Shown: positions 1 through 4,883 of the stretch, piece after piece
Layout: every line of letters begins with the position of its first letter
How positions within the stretch are numbered: position 1 is the stretch's first letter
Assembly (NCBI GenBank): GCA_964558405.1
Contig: CAZLDG010000042.1
Location: 1-6,443, forward strand
Direction of reading: 5' to 3'
Length of the DNA stretch: 6,443 bases
DNA from: Thioglobus_B sp964558405
GTDB lineage: Bacteria; Pseudomonadota; Gammaproteobacteria; PS1; Pseudothioglobaceae
Position numbers and translations under genes: made by a program
Notes under the pieces: generated by a model
What the model saw: only the letters and a program-made list of their open reading frames with translations
What the model was told of the DNA's origin: nothing
The model's database searches: none

Positions 1-1
1 C

Positions 2-385
2 ATGGCTAAAGCTCCAACTAAAAAGAAGTCTAAGAAAATTATCTCTGACGGTATTGCGCACATCCACGCGACATTTAACAATACCATCGTTATGATCACC
101 GATCGTCACGGCAACGCAGTTTGCTGGGCAACTTCAGGTGGTTCAGGTTTTAGAGGTTCTAGAAAATCAACTCCATTTGCGGCGCAAGTTGCTGCTTCAA
201 ACTGTGGTGAGAAGGCTCAGGCTTTCGGTATGAAAAACCTAGATGTACGTGTAAAAGGTCCAGGTCCTGGTCGTGACAGCGCAATCCGCGGTCTAAATGC
301 ACAAGGTTTCAAGATTCAATCAATTACAGACGTGACGCCAATTCCACACAATGGTTGTCGTCCTTCTAAAAAACGTAGAGTATAA
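2..385 (+). CDS. rpsK: 30S ribosomal protein S11
   Basis: This is ribosomal protein S11, which sits on the platform of the small subunit, binds 16S rRNA and helps shape the mRNA exit region. The 127 residues match the usual gammaproteobacterial length (about 129). The family core is plain: a lysine-rich N-terminus, the GGSGFRGSRKSTPFAAQVAA segment at about residues 46-65, KGPGPGRDSAIRGLNAQGF further on, and the C-terminal DVTPIPHNGCRPSKKRRV. One mild oddity is a cysteine in NAVCWATSGG, where most relatives have serine. The ATG is at base 2, so the ribosome-binding site and the preceding gene (rpsM in the standard alpha operon) lie outside the window. The stop is nine bases before rpsD, so the two are co-transcribed. 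Identification is essentially certain. Confidence 0.98.
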   Translation: MAKAPTKKKSKKIISDGIAHIHATFNNTIVMITDRHGNAVCWATSGGSGFRGSRKSTPFAAQVAASNCGEKAQAFGMKNLDVRVKGPGPGRDSAIRGLNAQGFKIQSITDVTPIPHNGCRPSKKRRV

Positions 386-394
386 GGATAAATT

Positions 395-1021
395 ATGGCT
401 AGATATACTGGACCAACTTGTAAATTAGCGCGTCGCGAAGGCACAGATCTATTTCTAAAGAGCGGTGTTAGATCACTAGACTCTAAATGTAAAGTCACAC
501 AACTTCCAGGTATGCATGGTGCAACTGCACGTCGTGCCAAGGGTTCTGACTATGGTCTGCAATTGCGTGAAAAGCAAAAAGTACGCAGAATGTACGGCAT
601 CCTAGAGAAGCAATTCCGTCTTTACTACAAGAAGGCTTCACAGAAGAAAGGCTCAACAGGTGAAAATCTATTATCACTACTTGAGTGTCGTCTAGACAAC
701 GTGGTTTACCGCATGGGTTTTGCCTCTACACGTGCTGAAGCGCGTCAGTTGGTATCGCATAAGTCAATTTTGGTCAATGGCAGCATCGTTAACATTCCTT
801 CTTACCAAGTAAGTGCGAATGATGAAATCGAAGTTAGACAAAAATCAAAGAAGCAATCTCGCATTCAACTAGCGGTAGAACTTGCAGAACAAGCAGGCCA
901 GCCAGAGTGGATGGATGTTGATAATAAAGCCCTAAAAGGTGTGTTTAAAAACGTTCCAGCACGTGATGATTTATCTTCAGACATTGAAGAGCATCTAATC
1001 GTGGAATTGTATTCTAAATAA
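395..1021 (+). CDS. rpsD: 30S ribosomal protein S4
   Basis: This is ribosomal protein S4, a primary 16S rRNA binder that nucleates assembly of the small-subunit body. In E. coli it is also the translational repressor of the alpha operon, acting at a leader that would lie upstream of this window. The 208 residues compare with 206 in E. coli; the two extra residues fall in the HGATARRAKGSDYG region. The N-terminal MARYTGP and REGTDLFLKSGVRS blocks, the S4 RNA-binding domain at about residues 98-160 (RLDNVVYRMGF, ARQLVSHKSILVNG) and the C-terminal EEHLIVELYSK are all intact. Of the cysteines used in zinc-binding S4 proteins, only C9 and C32 are present, so a zinc site is unlikely. The ribosome-binding site is AGGA, directly joined to the rpsK stop codon (TAAGGA). 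Transcription continues into rpoA. Confidence 0.98.
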   Translation: MARYTGPTCKLARREGTDLFLKSGVRSLDSKCKVTQLPGMHGATARRAKGSDYGLQLREKQKVRRMYGILEKQFRLYYKKASQKKGSTGENLLSLLECRLDNVVYRMGFASTRAEARQLVSHKSILVNGSIVNIPSYQVSANDEIEVRQKSKKQSRIQLAVELAEQAGQPEWMDVDNKALKGVFKNVPARDDLSSDIEEHLIVELYSK

Positions 1022-1031
1022 AGGATAGATT

Positions 1032-2012
1032 ATGCAAGGTAGCGCAAGAGATTTTTTAAAGCCAAAGCTGGTTGAGTCAGCCCAAATTGGTACTAACGAA
1101 TACAAGATTATTCTTGAGCCTTTAGAAAGAGGTTTTGGCCACACATTGGGTAACGCCCTAAGAAGAACACTATTGTCTTCTATGGTGGGTGCTGCTGTAA
1201 CTGAAGTGGCGATTGATGGTGTTCAGCACGAATTTTCAACCATTGAAGGTGTGCAAGAAGACGTATTAGATATCTTACTAAACCTAAAAGAAGTGTCAGT
1301 ATCACTAAACGCTTCAGATAGTGCCGAAGTGGTGATTGATAAAAAAGGTCCATGTGAGATTACCGTGGCTGATATTGAAGCTGCAGGCACAGACATTACT
1401 GCGCACAATGCTGATAAAGTGATTGCGACTGTGAATGACGGTGGTCAAATGCGTATGACGCTAAAGATTGCAACCGGTATTGGTTACGACACAGCGGTTA
1501 CACGTGATGATGAAGCTTCAACCATTGGTGGTATGCAGCTAGATGCAAGCTTCTCACCAATTAAGCGCGTAAGCTTTACCGTTGACGCAGCACGTGTTGA
1601 TCAAAAAGTAAACTTGGATAAGTTAAACATTAACATGGAGACTAATGGTTCAGTTGATGCAGAAGCTGCAATTAAGCGCGCTGCTTCAATCCTACAAGAC
1701 CAGCTGTCTTCATTTGTTGAGCTAGAGTTAGTAGAAGAGGAAGAAGCGCTTCCAACTTCGGATGACTTTGATCCACAACTACTGGCTGCAGTAGATGAGT
1801 TAGAATTAACAGTACGTAGTGCAAACTGCTTGAAAGCAGAGCAAATCTACTACATCGGTGATCTGATTCAAAAGACTGAGCAAGACCTACTTAGAACGCC
1901 TAACCTAGGTCGTAAATCACTAAATGAGATTAAAGAAGTATTGACTGAGAAGGGTCTGGACTTGGGTACTGATATCCCGAACTGGCCACCAGTTGACTTA
2001 ATGAGCGAATAA
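1032..2012 (+). CDS. rpoA: DNA-directed RNA polymerase subunit alpha
   Basis: This is the alpha subunit of RNA polymerase. Its N-terminal domain (about residues 1-230) dimerises and seeds core assembly. Its C-terminal domain (about 243-315) binds UP-element DNA and activators. At 326 residues it is three shorter than E. coli alpha. The assembly motif ERGFGHTLGNALRRTLLSSM is intact, and its R45 matches E. coli R45. In the C-terminal domain, LTVRSANCLKAEQIYYIGDL carries R262, equivalent to E. coli R265, and NLGRKSL carries K295, equivalent to K298. The DNA-contacting face is therefore conserved and UP-element use is expected. The position of E. coli D259 is a glutamate here, a conservative change on a sigma-facing surface. 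The linker is acidic (VEEEEALPTSDDFD). The gene starts ten bases after rpsD, with AGGA overlapping the end of the TAAAGGA junction. Confidence 0.98.
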   Translation: MQGSARDFLKPKLVESAQIGTNEYKIILEPLERGFGHTLGNALRRTLLSSMVGAAVTEVAIDGVQHEFSTIEGVQEDVLDILLNLKEVSVSLNASDSAEVVIDKKGPCEITVADIEAAGTDITAHNADKVIATVNDGGQMRMTLKIATGIGYDTAVTRDDEASTIGGMQLDASFSPIKRVSFTVDAARVDQKVNLDKLNINMETNGSVDAEAAIKRAASILQDQLSSFVELELVEEEEALPTSDDFDPQLLAAVDELELTVRSANCLKAEQIYYIGDLIQKTEQDLLRTPNLGRKSLNEIKEVLTEKGLDLGTDIPNWPPVDLMSE

Positions 2013-2021
2013 GGAAGAACA

Positions 2022-2417
2022 ATGAGACATAGAAAGTCAGGTAAACAACTAAACCGTAACGCATCACACCGTAAAGCGATGTTTAAAAACATGGCGAATT
2101 CATTGTTTTTGCACGAGACTATTAAAACCACTTTGCCAAAGGCCAAAGAGCTTAGACGTGTGGTTGAGCCTCTAATCACTAAAGCGGCTAATGATAATGT
2201 TGCCAATCGTCGTCGTGCGTTTGCAGCACTACGTGATGATGCATCAGTGGCCAAGCTATTTACGCAATTAGGTCCATTCTATAAGGATCGTCCTGGTGGT
2301 TATGTTCGCATTCTAAAGGCCGGTTTTAGAACAGGTGACAAGGCGCCAATGGCCATCGTACAATTGGTTGATTTTGACAGCACTGAGAGTGCCGCTGAAG
2401 CAACAGAAGAATCTTAA
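2022..2417 (+). CDS. rplQ: 50S ribosomal protein L17
   Basis: This is ribosomal protein L17, a large-subunit protein near the peptide exit tunnel that binds 23S rRNA. The family signature is at the N-terminus (MRHRKSGKQLNRNASHRKAM, then FKNMANSLFLHETIKTT). The core continues through PLITKA, NRRRAFAALRD and GGYVRILKAGFRTGDKAPMAIVQLVD. At 131 residues it is slightly longer than E. coli L17 (127), because of a short acidic, low-complexity tail (STESAAEATEES) as seen in many gammaproteobacteria. It starts nine bases after the rpoA stop with the TAAGGA junction. In E. coli this gene ends the alpha operon; here rpsU follows after only twelve bases with another TAAAGGA junction. Confidence 0.98.
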   Translation: MRHRKSGKQLNRNASHRKAMFKNMANSLFLHETIKTTLPKAKELRRVVEPLITKAANDNVANRRRAFAALRDDASVAKLFTQLGPFYKDRPGGYVRILKAGFRTGDKAPMAIVQLVDFDSTESAAEATEES

Positions 2418-2429
2418 AGGAATAAACAC

Positions 2430-2645
2430 ATGCCAGCAATTAAAGTAAGAGAGAACGAACCATTTGATATCGCACTAAGACGTTTTAGACGTTCATGTGA
2501 TCGCGCAGGTGTTATTACTGACGTTAGAAAGAAAGAGTTCTACGAGAAGCCAACTTGGGTGAAAAAGCGCAAGAAAGCTGCAGCGGTTAAGCGTACACAC
2601 AAAGAAATGGCGAAAAACCGAGTACACCGTAAGCGTCTGTACTAA
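2430..2645 (+). CDS. rpsU: 30S ribosomal protein S21
   Basis: This is ribosomal protein S21, a small, very basic protein of the 30S subunit. It sits near the anti-Shine-Dalgarno end of 16S rRNA and is needed for efficient initiation. The 71 residues are the standard length. The family sequence is clear: MPAIKVRENEPFDIALRRFRRSCDRAG at the start, REFYEKP-like KKEFYEKPTWVKKRKKA in the middle, and a basic helix ending in RVHRKRLY. The location is unusual. In E. coli and many other gammaproteobacteria rpsU heads the macromolecular synthesis operon with dnaG and rpoD, whereas here it follows rplQ at a twelve-base distance. A good AGGA site joined to the rplQ stop drives translation, so it is probably read from the alpha operon transcript. 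Confidence 0.98.
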   Translation: MPAIKVRENEPFDIALRRFRRSCDRAGVITDVRKKEFYEKPTWVKKRKKAAAVKRTHKEMAKNRVHRKRLY

Positions 2646-2657
2646 TCCTACCTTATT

Positions 2658-3104
2658 ATGTCTGAGCTAAAACAACGCATTACTGAGGATATGGTCTCAG
2701 CAATGAAAGCGAAAGACACTCAAGCACTCAAAGCCATTCGTATGATTTTGGGTGCCATCAAACAAAAAGAAGTCGATGAGCGCATTGAACTAGATGATGT
2801 GGCAATCAGTGGCGTCATTCAGAAGATGATCAAGCAGCGCAAAGACTCTATCTCGCAATTCAACCAAGCAGGTCGCGATGACTTGGTTGCGGTTGAAGAG
2901 GCAGAATTGGCCATCATCAACAACTACATGCCTGAGCAAATGAGTGAGGCAGAAATCATGCAAGCCGTTGAGGCAGCCATTAGCAGTACCGGTGCCAGCT
3001 CTATGCAAGACATGGGTAAACTCATGGGTATGCTCAAAGGGCAGTTGGCCGGTAAGGCAGACATGGGACAGGTTTCCCAGGCTATTAAAGCCAAATTATC
3101 CTAA
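2658..3104 (+). CDS. yqeY: GatB/YqeY domain-containing protein
   Basis: This is a stand-alone YqeY protein of 148 residues, the usual size. The family is related to the helical tail domain of the GatB amidotransferase subunit that touches tRNA, but the role of the free-standing form is not well defined. Family blocks are visible: a helical N-terminus (MSELKQRITEDMVSAMKAKD), QKMIKQRKDSISQFNQAGR at about residues 54-72, the acidic EEAELAIINNYMPEQMSEAEI, and the C-terminal SMQDMGKLMGMLKGQLAGKADMG. It follows rpsU, its usual neighbour in the rpsU-yqeY-dnaG-rpoD arrangement, but dnaG is absent here. The ATG lies twelve bases after the rpsU stop. The interval TCCTACCTTATT has no Shine-Dalgarno sequence, unlike the five genes before it, so output is probably low or depends on reinitiation. 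It is the last gene of the run. Confidence 0.95.
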   Translation: MSELKQRITEDMVSAMKAKDTQALKAIRMILGAIKQKEVDERIELDDVAISGVIQKMIKQRKDSISQFNQAGRDDLVAVEEAELAIINNYMPEQMSEAEIMQAVEAAISSTGASSMQDMGKLMGMLKGQLAGKADMGQVSQAIKAKLS

Positions 3105-3118
3105 ATTAAACCAACAAT

Positions 3119-3146
3119 AATCGACTCCTTTGGAGGTTGATTTATC
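3119..3146 (+). terminator. Possible terminator hairpin after yqeY
   Basis: The arms AATCGACTCC (3119-3128) and GGAGGTTGATT (3132-3142) fold around a TTT loop. This gives four strong inner pairs, one bulged G and six outer pairs that include one G-T wobble. It begins about 15 bases after the yqeY stop, a sensible place to end the ribosomal gene run. The following T stretch is short (TTTAT), so this is at best a weak intrinsic terminator and some read-through is likely. Confidence 0.4.
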
Positions 3147-3196
3147 CCCTGTAAAAAATAAGGAATTCCTCTATATCAGTGGGACAACATCCTCGT

Positions 3197-3202
3197 TATA
3201 AT
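3197..3202 (+). promoter_or_regulatory. Candidate -10 box upstream of the regulator gene
   Basis: TATAAT here is a perfect sigma-70 -10 hexamer. No good -35 hexamer is seen at 16-18 bases upstream (TATCAG at 3174-3179 is the nearest), and the extended -10 TG is not present. If used, transcription would start near 3209 and give a 5' leader of roughly 145 bases before the GTG at 3355. The weak -35 suggests either activator dependence or a chance match in AT-rich DNA. Confidence 0.35.
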
Positions 3203-3241
3203 TCCCCTCTGTGCTTGGTGTGAGAGTATGCTGCATAGCAA

Positions 3242-3277
3242 AATATTTGGTTCAATTCTCCATATTATCCAAATATT
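3242..3277. repeat. Perfect 9-bp inverted repeat in the regulator leader
   Basis: AATATTTGG (3242-3250) and CCAAATATT (3269-3277) are exact reverse complements separated by 18 bases. The half-sites are centred 27 bases apart, between two and three helical turns. The repeat lies between the candidate -10 box (3197) and the regulator start (3355). It could be a binding site for a dimeric DNA-binding protein, possibly the regulator itself, or a stem in the leader RNA. The repeat is seen directly; its function is inferred. Confidence 0.5.
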
Positions 3278-3307
3278 CATTCTTCTCAAAATTGCTCGAA
3301 TGCCAAG

Positions 3308-3336
3308 TGCTTAATAATTAGCATTTTTAATTTTTT
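3308..3336 (+). other. Weak AT-rich hairpin followed by T tracts in the regulator leader
   Basis: TGCTTAA (3308-3314) can pair with TTAGCA (3318-3323) around a TAA loop with one bulged T. TTTTT follows at 3324-3328 and a second tract TTTTTT at 3331-3336. The layout resembles an intrinsic terminator placed just before the regulator ribosome-binding site, but the stem has only two G-C pairs. It may be no more than AT-rich leader sequence. Confidence 0.2.
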
Positions 3337-3342
3337 ATCCTT

Positions 3343-3350
3343 GGGGGGGG
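3343..3350 (+). promoter_or_regulatory. G8 homopolymer acting as ribosome-binding site of the regulator
   Basis: Eight consecutive G residues, followed by TAAA and the GTG start at 3355, form the only Shine-Dalgarno-like element before the regulator gene. There is no AGGAGG; the G run must pair with the CCUCC of 16S rRNA through part of its length. Homopolymeric G runs of this length are prone to slippage, which would change the spacing to the start codon and so the translation rate. Confidence 0.5.
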
Positions 3351-3354
3351 TAAA

Positions 3355-3999
3355 GTGAGCCCAGCGAGTTCTGTCATTTCCAAAACTATTTTTCTTGTGC
3401 TCGAGAGCGCCAAGGACCAAGATTTTTTATCCCACTTGTTCCAGTCTCAGGGTTTTACAGTACAAATTTTCTCTGGTTATCAGCATTATATTGAGCGCGT
3501 AGGCGATACTCAGGGCTGCTTGGTGGCTGATTTGAGTATGAACAGTGCGAGTGGCACCATGCTATTGTCTCAGCTGAATCGTATGGAGCACCTCTCTCCA
3601 GTAGTGTTTGTGGCCAATATGAATTCGGTTTCCATGGTGGTTGAGGCTATCAAAATGGGCGCGTTTGACTTTATTGAAAAGCCATTTGATGCACAGACTA
3701 TTTTGGAAAAAACTAGGCATGCAATGGAAGATTTTCAAAAAAATATTGAGATTATCAACCGTTATAAATTACTCACCGACAAAGAGAAGAAAGTCTTTGC
3801 TTGCATTGTTTTAGGCGCCACCAATCAGCAAATGACTGAAAAATTGCATATCTCTACTTCAACGGTGGAAAAGCACCGCGCTTCAGTGATGAAAAAAATG
3901 CAGGCCGAAACCCTGCCTTGTTTGGTGAAGATGTTACCAATGCTTGATCCACTGAGCATTGACTTAGAGCCGGTTTGGTGTAATCTGCAAGCTTCTTGA
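3355..3999 (+). CDS. FixJ-type LuxR-family response regulator with degenerate receiver
   Basis: This is a two-domain regulator of 214 residues with the FixJ layout. A receiver domain spans about residues 10-125 and a LuxR/GerE helix-turn-helix about 138-195 (LLTDKEKKVFACIVLGATNQ, then HISTSTVEKHRASVMKKM). In the receiver, the phospho-acceptor D59 (LVADLSM) and K109 (DFIEKPF) are kept. Aligned to FixJ, however, the acidic pair that holds magnesium is L16-E17, the switch Thr/Ser is A87, and the MP after the acceptor is MN. Ordinary phosphorylation control is therefore doubtful. The HTH is intact, so DNA binding is expected. GTG at 3355 is the only usable start: the frame is closed by TAA at 3328 and no other start codon lies between. 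No histidine kinase gene is adjacent, so it is an orphan regulator whose target is unknown. Confidence 0.9.
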   Translation: MSPASSVISKTIFLVLESAKDQDFLSHLFQSQGFTVQIFSGYQHYIERVGDTQGCLVADLSMNSASGTMLLSQLNRMEHLSPVVFVANMNSVSMVVEAIKMGAFDFIEKPFDAQTILEKTRHAMEDFQKNIEIINRYKLLTDKEKKVFACIVLGATNQQMTEKLHISTSTVEKHRASVMKKMQAETLPCLVKMLPMLDPLSIDLEPVWCNLQAS

Positions 4000-4016
4000 T
4001 ATGGGTAGTGCCCACT

Positions 4017-4048
4017 AGTACCAGTGTTGTTATTGAACAAAAGTACCA
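4017..4048. repeat. AGTACCA direct repeats flanking a short inverted repeat
   Basis: AGTACCA occurs at 4017-4023 and again at 4042-4048. Between them TTGTT (4027-4031) and AACAA (4036-4040) form an inverted repeat with a four-base spacer. The cluster lies about 70 bases upstream of the candidate -10 box at 4116 and could be an operator for the hydrolase promoter. Motifs this short can occur by chance. Confidence 0.25.
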
Positions 4049-4115
4049 AGGATTGCAAGTAGTTGAATTTCGATAATCCGGACTAATTCACAAGGTTATT
4101 GGAGATTTTTGTACT

Positions 4116-4121
4116 TATAAT
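4116..4121 (+). promoter_or_regulatory. Candidate -10 box for the hydrolase-transporter pair
   Basis: TATAAT is a perfect -10 hexamer placed 36 bases before the hydrolase ATG, predicting a short leader of about 30 bases. The -35 is weak: at 17 bases upstream the sequence is AGGTTA, while TTGGAG at 4099-4104 and TTCACA at 4087-4092 are spaced too close and too far. The position in the 158-base gap (4000-4157), with no good terminator after the regulator gene, makes it the most likely local promoter. Confidence 0.45.
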
Positions 4122-4157
4122 AAAGGCTATTATTGATTAATATCGGGGGAAAGAATC

Positions 4158-4883
4158 ATGAGATTACTACTGAGTTTTTTACTATTGTCTGGCTTGGCTT
4201 GGGCGCAACAGACGCCAGATTATGCCAAAGAGGGTCGTTGGGCTGCACAAGTTGATGAGGCGCTGATGGATGGCGATAGTGTTTGGATTGAGAACGGTGA
4301 TCGTGAATTTTTAGCGCTTTTAACCTTAAGTGAATCTGAGACCAAAAAGACTGCAGTGGTTGTACATGGTTTGGGTATTCATCCAGATTGGGCGCAGGTG
4401 GTGCAGCCACTACGTGTTGGCTTAACCGAGCATGGCTTTAATACTTTGTCGATACAAATGCCAGTTCTGGCCAATGGTATTGCTGGTTCAGAATACGCCC
4501 CATTATTTGGTGATGCCGATAAGCGCTTAGGCGCAGCAGCAGCGTTTTTGCAAGCTCAGGGGCTGGAGGTGGATGCCTTAGTCGCTCATTCTTTGGGTGC
4601 GCAAATGTCGGCACATTATCTGGCCAACAATACCCATCCATTTAAGCGTTTTGTGGCCGTTGGTATGTCCAAGGGGGCAGCGCAATATTTGGCCGCCATT
4701 GATGTGCCGATTTTCGATTTGTATGGCGATGAGGATATTGAGCCAGTCATGCAAGGTGTTAAGCTCAAAGCCGATGCTGCCAAGGACAACAAAAACTACA
4801 GGCAAAAAATGGTGAGCGCCGATCATTTCTTTAATGAAAAAGATGCATTGCTCATTGATGAGGTAAGCGCCTGGCTACAATAA
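4158..4883 (+). CDS. Secreted alpha/beta hydrolase, DUF3530-like
   Basis: This is a predicted alpha/beta-fold hydrolase of 241 residues exported by the Sec route. MRLLLSFLLLSGLAWA forms a short signal peptide with a likely cut after A16, before QQTPD. There is no lipobox cysteine, so the product should be soluble in the periplasm. After it, VVVHGLGIHPDW (residues 67-78) is the oxyanion-side HG loop, AHSLGA supplies the nucleophile S145, YGDEDIEPV offers the acid (D191 or D193), and SADHFF offers H223. The HG-x-G-x-HPDW pattern and overall plan fit the DUF3530 family, whose substrate is not known. ATG at 4158 has GGGGGA seven bases upstream. The 3' end overlaps the start of the transporter gene, so the two are probably co-expressed. 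Ester or peptide substrates are both possible. Confidence 0.82.
   Translation: MRLLLSFLLLSGLAWAQQTPDYAKEGRWAAQVDEALMDGDSVWIENGDREFLALLTLSESETKKTAVVVHGLGIHPDWAQVVQPLRVGLTEHGFNTLSIQMPVLANGIAGSEYAPLFGDADKRLGAAAAFLQAQGLEVDALVAHSLGAQMSAHYLANNTHPFKRFVAVGMSKGAAQYLAAIDVPIFDLYGDEDIEPVMQGVKLKADAAKDNKNYRQKMVSADHFFNEKDALLIDEVSAWLQ
4860..4864 (+). promoter_or_regulatory. Shine-Dalgarno site supporting a CTG start for the transporter gene
   Basis: GAGGT, inside the last codons of the hydrolase gene, matches the core of the Shine-Dalgarno consensus. It lies six bases before an in-frame CTG at 4871. No ATG, GTG or TTG exists in this frame between the TGA at 4859-4861 and TTG at 4949, so this site is what selects the CTG as start. 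Confidence 0.55.

Noticed and set aside
1868..2254. 128-residue minus-strand frame across the rpoA-rplQ junction
   Set aside because: It lies opposite two conserved genes and resembles no known protein; it is a by-product of their codon use.
3161..3170. AGGAATTCCT, a perfect 10-bp palindrome in the gap after yqeY
   Set aside because: The symmetry stops exactly at ten bases, it has no loop to form a hairpin, and no neighbouring site repeats it; chance is the simplest explanation.
3300..3314. Four-codon mini-ORF (ATG CCA AGT GCT TAA) in the regulator leader
   Set aside because: It has no ribosome-binding site and no run of a single amino acid that would suggest a leader peptide.
3105..3354. 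CRISPR array, tRNA or small protein gene in the 250-base gap
   Set aside because: No spaced repeats, no cloverleaf and no open frame with a ribosome-binding site were found; only the leader elements listed are visible.
4002..4014. TGGG-TAGTG-CCCA hairpin just after the regulator stop as a terminator
   Set aside because: The stem is only four pairs and no T tract follows.
4156..4410. Minus-strand open frame opposite the hydrolase gene
   Set aside because: It lies wholly against a well-supported coding region, has no recognisable domain, and is a shadow of the plus-strand codons.
4862..4883. Frameshift fusion of the hydrolase and transporter into one protein
   Set aside because: A -1 shift would be required, but no slippery heptamer is present, and the hydrolase ends naturally after its last helix while a CTG with a good Shine-Dalgarno explains the second frame.
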